Origin: Zopfochytrium polystomum | Taxonomy: Eukaryota > Chytridiomycota > Chytridiomycetes > Chytridiales > Chytridiaceae | DNA length: 64,000 bases | Assembly (NCBI GenBank): GCA_025765615.1 | Contig: JAIVFJ010000083.1 | Coordinates: forward strand, 124,001 to 188,000 | Reading direction: 5' to 3' | In this document: positions 10,344-20,584 of the stretch, piece by piece | Layout: every line of letters starts with the position of its first letter | How positions within the stretch are numbered: the first letter of the stretch is position 1 | Notes under the pieces: generated by a model | What the model saw: only the letters and a program-made list of their open reading frames with translations | Told to the model about the DNA's origin: nothing | The model's database searches: none | Position numbers and translations under genes: made by a program

Positions 10344-11181
10344 AGTCCCTGCTGGGCCCTCCTCGTTTTCTCCTCTTGACTCAGAGGACCCTTAGGAAGT
10401 TTCTCAACTGCATCCACTTGCATGGGTTCAGGAACTGTAAGAGCTTGAGGGACTGGGGTAGGTCTTGATGTAGTTCCTACTTGTCTTTGCTTCAGCCTCT
10501 TGGAGTAGAGTCTGTTGTCAATCTTGATGGCAAGGAGAATGTACTCTTCCAAGGTCTCAGGGATGTGCAGAGACTGGGACAGCATGTCTTGGATAGACTC
10601 ATGGAGATCATCATGGTACAGCTCCATCAGAGCTGCATCATTGTATCCAGAGTCTCTGGCTAGTTGCTTGAATTGGTTGGTGTAGGCCACACAAGATTGC
10701 TTTCCTTGCTTGATATGCTTGAGCTTGGATCTTGCTGTCCAAGATGCGTAGGGGTCACCAAAGGTAGCTTCCAGCCCCTCCCAGAGCTCTTGCAGGGTGG
10801 TGGGTGTGCTTGGGAGAGATCTGTACCATGATTGAGCTTGACCAGACAGGAGGGTGCTTGTGAAAAGAACCTTGACTTGCTCACTGGGAAATCTTGAAGG
10901 TTGAGAAGGATGACATTCTCCACAGTGGCCATAAAGTTCCTAAGGTCTTTGGCCAGCCCAGTGAACTTGTCAGGGCTGGGAACCTTGGGCTCTCTTGCTT
11001 GGTTGGCTTGAGGCAGGGGAAGAGCTTGATGTTCTTGTTGATGAAGTTGTTGTTGAAGCTGGTGCTGCTGGTGAAGGACTTGTTCTTGAAGTTGGTGTGT
11101 CTGTCTTAAAAGGGCTTGTAATTGGTCCATCAAGGCTTGGAAGGCAGTTGCATCAGGGAAGGTGTTGTTTGGGTCAGACAT
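10259..11181 (-). pseudogene. Gypsy gag (capsid and CCHC knuckle), one frameshift
   Basis: The first frame (10660-11181) starts at an ATG 40 bases after the 5' LTR and has a Gln-rich coiled-coil-like stretch, then PSPDKFTGLAKDLRNFMATV, typical of gypsy capsid N-termini. Around 10890 the reading shifts; the second frame (10259-10690) carries the capsid C-terminal helices (AYTNQFKQLARDSGY) and a perfect zinc knuckle, CFYCGSKEHTVKDC. Structural protein of the virus-like particle. The frameshift may be real decay or a base error. Confidence 0.8.
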
Positions 11182-11208
11182 GATGGCAGAGAGTAGTAGG
11201 AGAGGGTG

Positions 11209-11219
11209 AAGTGAATTAT
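11209..11219 (-). other. Self-priming-type primer binding site
   Basis: Two bases inside the 5' LTR, the minus strand reads ATAATTCACTT. This is the exact complement of AAGTGAATTAT inside the LTR (11292-11302), which lies about 36 bp downstream of the TATA box and so at the expected 5' end of the RNA. Tf1/sushi-type chromoviruses prime reverse transcription by folding the first ~11 bases of the transcript onto such a site; no tRNA 3'-end match is apparent. Confidence 0.7.
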
Positions 11220-11221
11220 GA

Positions 11222-11530
11222 TGTCAGGAACAGGGCAGGACAGGACAAGGCAGACAAGGAACTGAGAGGAGTGATGATTGTATTGGAAACAATAATTCAC
11301 TTGACGGATGGGAATAGGTCCCCCATCCCCCTTTTATACCTTTTGAGAGTCTTCCTTGTCAAGCCTTAAAGAAAGTTCCAGAAAGAGCAATTAGTAATAC
11401 AATGATACCAATGATACCAATGACAACAAGACAAGTCAGGAAAGCAAAGAAGGTTCCAGAAGGTTCCACAAGGTTCCATGAAGGAATGTTCTAGAAGGTT
11501 CCAGAGGTTTCCAGAGGGTGATTCATAACA
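11222..11530 (-). repeat. 5' LTR of compact gypsy element
   Basis: 309 bp. It differs from the 3' LTR by about seven changes, mostly in the region 11310-11370 (around the TATA box). The ATCAC target duplication follows at 11531-11535. Confidence 0.95.
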
Positions 11531-11535
11531 ATCAC

Positions 11536-12020
11536 CAACAAGGCTGCCCTGCCAATCCGGAATCGAGGACGACAAGTGGCAATGCAAAATTGGCACTTGT
11601 CTTGGAAAATGTTCGTGATCATATATTTGGCAGTGGAACTTTTGATCGTGTGAAAGGAGCGCTCTTCAGAGTTTCACGCTTCTTGTTTCTCGCGAGTCGC
11701 GAAGCCGCGTCTCCCGCGCTTTTCCCACGACACAAGCCCGATGCCATATGTTCACGGGGCGCGCGACCCCCCGCGGCAGAGAAGCGCGCGCGACAGCCAA
11801 AAGCAGGGTATCCGCGAGAGGGAGAGAGGGAGAGCGAGAGAGCACCTCGTTCACCCAACCCCACAAGCAACTGAACAGTGCTCCCGCAAACTGCTGTGGA
11901 TGAACAGAGATTTGTTAAAGTCAAACGACAAACTCCGCCAATCCACGCATTTATCCTGCGCACTTGGCATAATCTCCTTCACTGCTGCTTGAGCAGACCC
12001 CTCAAGTAGCCCGCGAAGAA
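11536..12020. other. Unassigned CpG-rich target DNA between two retroelements
   Basis: Continues 8192-8438 across the gypsy insertion. It contains a very CpG-rich patch (about 11690-11800) and a GA-rich purine tract (about 11816-11840). It ends at AAGAA (12016-12020), the copia target site. No gene is supported; frames are open but uninformative. Confidence 0.4.
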
Positions 12021-12168
12021 TGTTGGAATATGCCCCCGCGTGTGACAATCAACAAATTGAGAAGAAAAAAAAAAGAAAGAAGTTGATCGCACACCTGACT
12101 TGTCACACCCTCCCGTCCTCTCGCGACCACGATCACCATCACTTGTCTCACCAACTCAGATTCCAACA
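12021..12168 (+). repeat. 5' LTR of copia element
   Basis: 148 bp, TGTTGGAATATGCCC to GATTCCAACA, with an A10 tract. TGTTGGAAT and ATTCCAACA form a short perfect inverted repeat at its ends. Confidence 0.95.
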
Positions 12169-12439
12169 CCTTACCAGGGAGAGCCCTCCAGAGCGAGAAG
12201 AGACCAGCCAAGCAACCGATCAGGCAACCGATCGAGCGGTTCAGCGATCTATCATCGCAGGCCGCCATCATCCATCAGGGAATCGAACTGAAGCTGTCCA
12301 TCGCTTTAACGATCGTCTTCACCAGTCAGCTAAACAGCCACTGTTTTCGAACCCCTCGCCCACTGATCAGGGGATCTATTCTTTTTCTTCAAAGCGACAA
12401 CCTACAAGTCAAGAATCCAATCGCTTACCCTGACACAAT

Positions 12440-13750
12440 GTGAGCGTCAAACTAGTCCACCAGGCCCTCAATAACCCCATCTACTTTGACACATGGTACG
12501 AAAACGTACTTGGCTATCTCGCTGGCAAGGATGCACTTGCTACTATTAGCCTTCGAAAAGCACGACGTGCCGGCGCCGCCGTCGGCGCAGCCGCCAGAGC
12601 TAGAGCTGGTGCTGACGCTGCTGCTGCTGCTGGAGCCAGCCCTGCTGCTGCCGGTGCAGGATTCGTCAACTGGACTGCTGCAGCACCCCCTGATGTGGAG
12701 CGATCAGATGTCATGCGTATCATCCCAGTACATGTACCCAATCATCCACAGTGTGTCAGCTACTGGACCTTCAGTGACGACGGAACTGTCTTTCCTGGAA
12801 CCTATGCGCAAAACAAGCTGGCTATGATGCATATTCGGAATCATGTTGGCGAAAACCTCAAGCAAAAGATTAGCGGCATCTACTTTGTCTTCGAGGCCCT
12901 TGCCGAGCTCAAGCGCAAAGTCGGCCGTGTCGACCCTGCACAGGTTATGAACCTTATTGATGAGTTCAAGAAGCTCCACATTGGAGAGAAAGAACGAATT
13001 GTGGACTTCCAGCAGAAATTTGAGACGCACTATGCATCCCTACAGCACGCACAGGAACTCACTCCAATTGACATGCGCGACCAGATTGACATAACCCTAG
13101 TTTCGTTCTGCTGTCCATGTACTAAACCAAAGTTTCAAGAACAACAATTACTGGTTTCCCCAAGTCAACCTCTATATGAGCAAGATTGATGACGGCACCA
13201 TCACAGACATCACTGGTCTGTTTGATTACCTGAAGATCATGGAGGCCTGCAACCGCAACCCTGAAGACTTTGTGGAGCCACCTGCCGACCCAGTGAACGA
13301 GGCAGCCCTACTCAGTGGTCCCCAAGGTCGACGGAAGGATGGCCACTCCCGATGGGCAGACAGGTCAGAGCGGCGTCATCCTCGCTTTGACTCTCGTGAG
13401 AACCAACGCAGCAACTGTCGGGAGAGGCCTTGTAAGGAATGACCTGACCGAGGTGGTCGCCAGAACCGGGAGCAGTCTGAGCGTCGCTGCAGCCAGAGAG
13501 AGAGGAACAGCAACAACAACTCACCTGCAGCATCAGCAACTGTTGACCAACAGCAACGAGATGCTTCAGTAGTTGACAGTGTTGTCGTCTGTCACCAGTG
13601 TGGCCTCAAGAACCACTATGCCAGAGACTGCCTTGCAAAGAAAGCAGATGCCCCAGTAGCCCTTGTTGCAGCCCTGGATGCCTCACAGTCTCTCAGCGAG
13701 TATGAGACTGAGTCTGACTACAGTGATTCAGGGGAGTCAAATTTTCAGTA
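12440..13750 (+). pseudogene. Copia gag with CCHC knuckle, several frameshifts
   Basis: The N-terminal frame (12440-13189) has a UBN2/gag-like beginning (ALNNPIYFDTWYENVLGYL), an Ala-rich insert at codons about 40-75, and the helical region LMDEF-like (VMNLIDEFKKLHIGEKERIVDFQ is the relevant stretch, about 12945-13010). Near 13100 the reading shifts to a frame running to 13442, then another (13315-13572), and finally one with the knuckle CHQCGLKNHYARDC at about 13593-13634. No tryptophan or aspartate catalysis is expected here; it is the nucleic-acid-binding coat protein. The multiple shifts make function unlikely. Confidence 0.8.
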
Positions 13751-13796
13751 GGCCCGAGGCCTCCACCTCAGGCACACCAAAAGAGAACCTCTAACT

Positions 13797-14310
13797 TCCG
13801 CTCTGCACCTCATGTTCCGAAATCTGTTGCCCTCCTCTCATCGCACTCAGCTGTCTTCAGAGAGTCCCCAATCGTTGTTGACACTGGCTGCCCAAGGACC
13901 ATTCTCAAAGACCTCCACCTGTTCACCTCATATGAAGAGAAAGACTCTACTGTCAGCACCATAGATGAGGAGTCCCCACCACTCAAGACAAAGGGATCTG
14001 GCTCAGCGAGGATTCCTCTACCAAATGGTGTCGAAATTGTCATCAAGAAAGCATTCTATGTGCCAACTGCATTATACAGTCTCATTGCCACCAATGACAT
14101 TGAGAGAGACGGGAAGTTCTTTGTCTCTATGGGTGTGGATAAACCTGGCACCATATTCAACAGAAGCGATAGAACCCCTGTTAGTCGTTGCACCAAACGT
14201 CTTGGGCTCCACTTCCTCATCACCAAGAATTCAAGACTACATCGCCTCAGCCATGCCTCTGCTGCCATTATTGCCCTTGCCCACCGCGAACACTACCCAA
14301 GCCCAGACGG
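13797..14310 (+). pseudogene. Copia aspartic protease
   Basis: A frame with SPIVVDTGCPRTILKDL at about 13867-13917: the catalytic triad is DTG rather than the DSG usual in copia. Downstream PLPNGVEIVIKKAFYVPTAL and LIATNDIERDGKF match the family's flap-to-C-terminus order. It is out of frame with gag and with the integrase frame, which begins inside it. Confidence 0.75.
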
Positions 14311-15651
14311 CCACCACCTGTTGTGAGCAAGGCCAAAAGTCTCCGGATTGCAGAGGTTGAAAGACTTCATCGCGCCCTGGGACACGTTGGCTTCCAGCGC
14401 CTTGGCTACATGCTCCACCACCGGACGACAGCAGACCTACCACCCATCGATGCTTCGTACCCCACAAAGTGCCAAACTTGCGTCGCTGCCAAGATGCGCC
14501 AAAAGCCATTCCCAGAGCGTGATGAGGAACAACTCCCATTTGCCCACACCCTCAACGTTGATGTCAACTCCATCCCCATTACTTCCTTTGATGGTTACAA
14601 CTATGCAATCACTGTCGTTTGCAAGAGCAGTCGTTTCTCTTGGGATATTCCTATTGCTCGCAAGAGCGATGCATTACCGTTTCTAATTCGCCTGATTCTC
14701 TTTCTTGAGAAAACGGAGGGACGCAAAGTACAGGTCATCCGATTGGATCGTGGCAAGGAGAGCTTCAATCGGACCTTCAAGTCCTTCTGCGACTCCCATG
14801 GAATTCAGCTCAAGGCGTCTCCTTCAGGCACAGCCCAGATGAACTCTGTCGCAGAACGCCACATCCAAACTGTCACAGACATGACCCGGTCACTTCTACT
14901 TGGCGCACCTAATGTTCCACTCACATTTTGGAGTTACGCTTACCGTCAAGCTTCGCAAATCAAGAACTGTCTACCAAACATCCAGCGTAGCATCCTCTCT
15001 CCGTTCGAAAGCCGCCACCACATCCCACCAATGGTTGGCCACTTTCGCACCTTTGGCTCCAAGTGTTTCTACCGCGTTAGCCCCAAGCTTCTCAAGAAAC
15101 TCGATCCCAAGGGCCGTCCTGCCGTTTACCTTGGCAGTCCCTCACGCTCCATTGCTGTCCTGTGGGAGCTCCAAGAGCAGCGGATCATCTACCAGCGTTA
15201 TCGTGACATTGAGTTTTTTGAAGATGAATTCCCCCAGTTTTTGGGAGTTCACGCTGTGAGGGGGGGATTTGGAGACATCAGCGTTAATCTCCCTTCACTT
15301 TCAGACTTGGATGACCCTGCATATGAGAAAGCAGTTCAATCAATTGTAGATGCAGAACAGCACCTTCACCAGCTACTTCAGCAGAAAACCCAGCAGAAAC
15401 ATCAGCGCCAGAGTAAGGGGGAGCACAGCAGCACACCAGCGCCAGCACCAAAGAAGCGAGGTCGCCCACGCAAGCCATCATCACCAGTGAGGCTACCATC
15501 AGTGAGCATCTCAGCAGAGCCTCCACCACCAACAGCTGTGCCTGCACCAGATGTCGAGCAGGAGCCACCCCCCAAACGGAAGCGCAGCACAACAAAGAAA
15601 CCAGCAGCAGTTGCTGGGCAGGAGCCACCCCCTAAGAGGAAGCCAGGCTGA
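14310..15651 (+). CDS. Copia integrase (part of pol), open frame
   Basis: Uninterrupted within a longer open frame starting at 14188. The zinc-binding pre-integrase segment has EVERLHRALGHVGFQRL followed by CQTCVAAKMRQ (HHCC). The DDE core follows with LNVDVNS, IRLDRGKE and NSVAERHIQT, so all three catalytic acids are present. The C-terminal part is Lys/Pro-rich with a repeated PPPKRKxxxTTKKP-like unit that could act as a nuclear localisation signal. It ends at TGA 15649-15651. Integrase inserts the cDNA into the host genome. Confidence 0.85.
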
Positions 15652-15681
15652 CCAAGGAAACACCCAATCCCACCTGACCCG

Positions 15682-15766
15682 GTGAGTCACTCCAAACTTC
15701 ACTAAACTAATTCTTTCCTTTCTACACCATTCCCTTTTCAAATTTCCTCTTCACAACCAAAAACAG
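15682..15766 (+). other. Intron-like spacer between integrase and RT
   Basis: 85 bases starting GTGAGT, with CTAAT mid-way, a T/C-rich middle and an AAACAG end. It has all the marks of a short fungal intron, but removing it does not by itself put the integrase and RT frames in register, and the integrase stop precedes it. Confidence 0.35.
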
Positions 15767-17963
15767 TTCAAAACCATTAACGTCACCTCACGTCGCCCCA
15801 CACTATCGCGCACAGGAAGCCTCAGCACCAGCCACTGCCGATGCCCCAGAGACCTTTCCGCCCAGCGACGCAAGGGGCAGTGGGCCCAGCGACCTGGAGA
15901 ATTTGCCCAGGTCCAGCGCAGAGGCTCATCAGCAGGCAGGTTGGGATGGTGAGGGCCCCGCTTGGGGGGGCCCTGCGTCGCCGGACGTCTCGAGTTCTCT
16001 ATCCGCAAGGGGTATTGACAGGCCCAGTGGTGAAGTGGACTCCGCCGTGTCAGGCGAAGTGCTACCTGCTGACAGGGCCCCTGTTGTGCAAGATGTGCTG
16101 TTCGCGTGTGAGCCTGACGAGGACTTAGACGATAACGATATCCAGTCAGTCTACAAGTCTGATGCTGACGATGAAGACAGACTCCTTTACGCCTTCAACG
16201 TCAACTCCAACTCAGTCAAAGTATCCCCAGACACATACAAGGATCCACTGACGCACGAGGAGGCCATGGCATCGCCTCATGCAGAGCAGTGGAAGGAGGC
16301 CGAAGAGTACGAGCTGGATATGCTTCACAAGATAGGAGTCTTTGTGGAGTCAGCAGCTCCACCTGACACCAACATTGTCAGCTGCAAGTGGGTCTACAAG
16401 CTCAAGTTCAACCCGGACGGCACCATTGAGCTGTTCTGTGCTCGACTTGTTGCTCGTGGATTCACCCAGCAGCCTGGCGTCGACTTCACCCTCACCTACT
16501 CGCCAGTTTTTAGAGGCAACACACTTTGTTGGATGATTGCCCTCAGCACCCTGTACGGCTGGGACATGGAGATGATCGACATCTCCTCAGCCTACCTATA
16601 CGGGATCCTAGACATACCAATCTACATGGCACCACCACCTGGCGTATCGATCTCCCCTGGACTAGTGTGGCTACTGCTGAAGGGTCTCTACGGGCTGAAG
16701 CAATCAGGACGGACTTAGTATCAGTGTCTAGCCCTCCACCTTCGGTCAAAAGGCTTTGCTCAGAGCCGGGCAGACCCCTGCCTCTTCTGGCGCTGGACCA
16801 AGTGCGGGCTCTGCTTCATTCTGGCGTACGTCGACGACCTTCCACTCTTTGGCCACACTGCTGCCATCAAGGAGGCTGTTGCGGACCTCAAGACGGAGTT
16901 CAAGCTTCGAGAGCTGGGAAAGCTCAGCTACATTCTCTCAATGGAAGTCATTCGTGGTTCAAACTTCACAATTCTCCATCAGACTAACTTCCTCCGGAAC
17001 TTCCTCTCGCGCTTTGAGGCTAAGCACAGACCTGTAACGCCTTGCAACGCACCACTCAAGGTAACAGCCAAGCTCACCCCTCGCAACCGGCACTCCACCG
17101 ACCCAAGTGAGGAGAGCGTCGACAGCACTGAGTACCTCCATGTGATTGGCAGCCTCAACTACGCTGCAACGTCAACAAGACCAGACCTGGCACTCAGTGT
17201 CAGCTTGCTTGGTTCCTTTGCTCAAGACCCGTGCATCCGGCACTGGCACGAGCTACTCGATGTTGTGGGGTATGTCAAGGCCACCTCCACAGTTGGACTT
17301 CGCTACAGCTCAGACAGGAACAACCAAGTTGTTGGCTATGCTGATGCATCGTACAACTCCCGCCATGACTCTCACTCACAGATAGCATACCTGGTGCTAT
17401 TAGCAGGGGGAGCCATAGCATGGAAATCAACAAGATCAGCAACTGTCCCAACCTCATCCACAGCAGCAGAGTACATTGCACTCAGTGAGCTTAGTCGGGA
17501 GCTTTAGGCCATCAACAACCTCCACCTATCAATCCAGCATCCCCTCAAGCTACCGATCATTGCCTACGAGGACAACACACCATCGATCCGCATGACAGTT
17601 AACGACCTTCACACTGATCGCTCCAAGCACATCCGCCTTCGGTACCACCACATTTGGTCACTTGTTGAGGAGGGACTTGTACAAGTTGAGTATGTCTACT
17701 CAATGGACCAGCTTGCAGACCTCCTCACCAAGCCACATGGACGCGATATGGTCTACGAGGGCCGGACTCTACTTGGACTGGTTGACTCAACTGAGAAACC
17801 AAGACGATACATGCAACGTCACAAGAAAATCCTAGAGACAAGATCAAAACGACGTGAGGAGCATATTCGACAAAAGAGTATCAAGAAGAAGGAATGGAAG
17901 AACTTGGACCACGCTGTGGCGTGGAAGGCGCGGCTGGCGCGCCAAGGGAAATCAGCAGGATAG
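15747..17963 (+). pseudogene. Copia RT-RNase H frame with two in-frame TAG codons
   Basis: One reading frame from about 15747 to the TAG at 17961-17963. RT motifs in order: CKWVYKLKFNPDG, CARLVARGFTQQPGVDF, MEMIDISSAYLYG (first catalytic Asp), LLKGLYGLKQSGRT, then TAG at 16716-16718, then FILAYVDDLPLFG (catalytic YVDD). RNase H follows with GSLNYAATSTRPDLALS, VVGYADASYNS, SSTAAEYIALSELSREL, TAG at 17505-17507, then DRSKHIRLRYHHI and DQLADLLTKPHGRD. Both TAGs stand where relatives have Trp (RxWY and EALW), so each is one G-to-A change from TGG. The basic tail after the DLLTKP box is longer than usual. Confidence 0.88.
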
Positions 17964-18239
17964 GCCCAACAGGGAGGGGGAGGGCACTGGACAAACTTTT
18001 CTTTACCTTTTGCCTTATTCGGCTCTTCATGTATTTTCTATTCCTACCCTTTTGAAGTTCACTCCTCAGCAGTATTTTCCCAGATATTTTCACTTCCTTT
18101 CCCTGCCACGGTTTTCCCAGATCGGCCAATTGATTTGGGTTTTTTCATCCGAGCAGGGGCTTCAAGCACTCTTCCCCAGTTTCTTACCTCTGGAGGGTTT
18201 TGTTTTGAAGTCTAGGAAGGGCGCGTGTGCAAGGGGGAG

Positions 18240-18387
18240 TGTTGGAATATGCCCCCGCGTGTGACAATCAACAAATTGAGAAGAAAAAAAAAATTAAGAA
18301 GTTGATCGCACACCTGACTTGTCACACCCTCCCGTCCTCTCGCAACCACGATCACCATCACTCGTCTCACCAACTCAGATTCCAACA
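18240..18387 (+). repeat. 3' LTR of copia element
   Basis: 148 bp. Differences from the 5' LTR: two in the A-tract flank (GAAAG versus TTAAG), one G/A and one T/C; the last two both fall in CpG contexts. Confidence 0.95.
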
Positions 18388-19179
18388 AAGAATCGTTTTT
18401 TTGACGGCAATCAGAGAGAAAAAGACAACCCAATTAGTGGGAGTGAAAAAATAGTTGAAACATTGAAAAAACGAGCAAAAAAGTCGTACCACACTGGGTT
18501 CCAACTTGGCTCGACCCTTCCAGCGTGCGTGCCGCCGCCTCCGCTTCGGTGCCACTGCTTCAGCACGATCTGCAACCACGACCCATCTGCCCACGATTGC
18601 CCTACCACACTGGGTTCCAACTTGGCTCAGCCCTTCCGGCCATCAAGCGATCTGCAACTGCAACCTGGCTGCCCACGCTTGCCCTTGCTGACACTTGACC
18701 CTTGATCACTTGAAAGTTGGTGATTGTCTCACTCGCACATCGCTCTATCATCCATAGCTCAATCAGTGCTGCCCCAGTCTTCAGCCTCGTCCAACCTTTT
18801 TTTTTTTTGAAGACAGCTGCAAGCGCAACGCCCCTGTGCAATACACACTGATTGTGACGACAAGAAACTGCTGTCTGCCTGCCATCCACCACTCGCCGCC
18901 CCACAGCCTGCCTCAACAGTAGTATATTGGCGCATTCACTGTCGCACTTCAATCGACAATCTCAGTGCCTGCCCCTTTGTGCAAACCCAATTGTGACGCT
19001 CAATTAGTGGTTGGTGGCTACATTTGAATACCTTTCACTTATTTTGTTTCTTCTATGTATGCACCCAGATTTTAAATTCTGCAACATTCCTGAGTGCAGC
19101 AGCTGAAGTCCAGTTACAGTATGTTAGAGAGAACTGTTTCAACAATCTTTATGAAATTGTTTAACTTACAAGACTCAAG
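18388..19179. other. Unassigned flank of copia element with an internal ~116-bp repeat
   Basis: A segment starting ACCACACTGGGTTCCAACTT at 18488 recurs at 18604 (116 bp apart), followed in both copies by related text (CCCTTCC, GATCTGCAAC, TGCCCACG), so this is a degenerate tandem duplication. A T11 tract lies near 18800. No gene is seen. Confidence 0.5.
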
Positions 19180-20488
19180 ATGCCCAACGCAATTCAGTAT
19201 TATGTGAAAGAATGTGATCCGGATCAAGTGTGCAGCCAAGATGGTTCACCACTGTTGTTTGATGGTCAGCCCCTCTTGCCCATGCTTGAGCTGGACGAAC
19301 TTGAGTATGAAGCATGGAATGAACCAAAGCCCTCACTTGGAGGCAAGCAGTACTTCAAGCTAGATGTGTTGTGCAGAATGCTTCCAAAGAAGGATCCAAC
19401 TTTTCGAAAATGTGACGGGCTGTTGGATTCGAAGGAACTTATATCAGTGTACATTACATCAGGACCTGTTCGTGTTGGACCCTTTAACGCTGCAACCCAA
19501 GCTGGAATTCGTGAGCTTCTTCTGGGCCAGTACAAAACTAGCTTTCTGACTGCCATGCTTACTGGTGGAGAAGAAGTCACAAGACTTGCTATTGAACTTG
19601 CAGCATTTGTTCACACTTCAGCTGATGTGGCTGCCTCTGTGTTTGGAATCAAACCTTATGTTAGATCTGTTGCATTTGCAAACCGAAGCAGGGAGGAACT
19701 TGAGCGGGATGGACAGCTCAGGACAATTGAAGTTGGGAGGCTGAAAGAAAGCTTGAAATCCTGGAGGCAAAAGGCTGTGAAATGGGGTTTGCATGACCCA
19801 TCTGTCACTGAAGTTTTGAGCAAGTATAGCTCTGTTGTTCTTCCTAAAATAAGGGAGCTTGGAGTCCGAGATCTGGTTCTTCTTTCATGTCAAGCTTTGG
19901 CTATGGATCATTTGGATGTAAAGAGATTTCAGTACAACTTTGTTTGCACCCAAATGCAAATGCACACTCTCAAAATGTGGAAGGCCAAGCTGCAGCAAGG
20001 ATGTACTCTCCAGTGGAGTTTACAAAGTGGATTTATGTTTTTGCAGAGTCCAGGGACAGCAGGCACACTATTGATTCTCTTCGAGGTTCAGGCTTTTCAG
20101 GCTGCCAAAAATCAGATGCAGAATTGCCTAGATGCAGTCCTCCGAATTTTAAGGGTGATTTAATGGTTCCATCACCGCAGGCAATACAGAAACGAATCAG
20201 TGAGCTTGCTGAGCCAGCAGTTAAACCAACAGACCCTGAGAGAACCGCCATGATTGTTGCTGCAGCAAAGAAATTGGAATCAGAGACTCCAAGCCATATT
20301 TTTATGGTTGCTGCTGTTGATGAGATGACAATTGGAAAGACTGTGCCTGTCACCTTCAGCCTAAGAACAGGCAGATTTCATGGTGCAGCAGATGTTACTG
20401 GAACGACAGTGAAATGGTTTGTGGAAGACAATTTGTACCAACGAGAAAAGGTAGGTTGGACTTTTTAAGAATGAGTACTCATTTCATC
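19180..20488 (+). pseudogene. Putative P-element/THAP-type transposase remnant
   Basis: A 327-codon frame starting at ATG 19180 has no motif I can name (it mentions repeated FNAATQAGIREL and LEIGRLKESLKSW-like helical segments). From about 20000 a second frame takes over in better protein-like text: MYSPVEFTKWIYVFAESRDS, then TPSHIFMVAAVDEMTIGKTV and LRTGRFHGAADVTG. The order 'helical domain, then DEM.I ... TG...G..D' resembles the start of the RNase H-like catalytic domain in P-element/THAP9 transposases, the D of DEM being the first catalytic acid. Beyond 20450 a GT-AG bounded gap (20450-20492) and a short open segment end at the acyl-CoA synthetase fragment; the remaining catalytic residues are not found. 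The frameshift near 20000 suggests decay. Confidence 0.45.
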
Positions 20489-20584
20489 CCAGAGTATGCG
20501 ATGCCTTCTTCGTGGAATGATGTCTCACTTGAAGTACCTGCGCTTGAAATATAATAGTTTTGATCTGGATGCTGGCTTCGCAAA

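Larger units (their letters stand above)
8439..11530 (-). mobile_element. Compact non-autonomous Ty3/gypsy chromovirus-type element
   Basis: Two 309-bp LTRs (8439-8747 and 11222-11530) in the same orientation, about 98% identical by eye, flanked by a perfect ATCAC target duplication (8434-8438, 11531-11535). The internal part is only 2.47 kb and reads gag, protease, an HHCC-type zinc finger, then integrase C-terminus and chromodomain. Reverse transcriptase, RNase H and the catalytic integrase core are absent, so the element must depend on a full-length relative for copying. The protease-chromodomain frame is uninterrupted across the deletion. A primer site with 11-base complementarity to the LTR suggests self-priming. 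Confidence 0.93.
12021..18387 (+). mobile_element. Ty1/copia retrotransposon with intact ends, degraded coding region
   Basis: 6,367 bp between two 148-bp LTRs (12021-12168 and 18240-18387) and a perfect AAGAA target duplication (12016-12020, 18388-18392). The LTRs differ at four of 148 positions. Coding order gag, protease, integrase, RT, RNase H defines the copia type. Gag and protease are broken by frameshifts. RT-RNase H is one frame interrupted by two TAG codons, both where a tryptophan is expected. A GT...AG bounded, pyrimidine-rich spacer separates integrase and RT. Recently inserted by LTR similarity but no longer self-sufficient as read here. Confidence 0.95.

Noticed and set aside
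16716..16718. Programmed TAG readthrough in copia pol
   Set aside because: Not a gag-pol junction, and a second TAG occurs at another tryptophan; mutation is simpler.
18488..18685. CRISPR-like repeat
   Set aside because: Only two degenerate copies in a eukaryotic context; a local tandem duplication.
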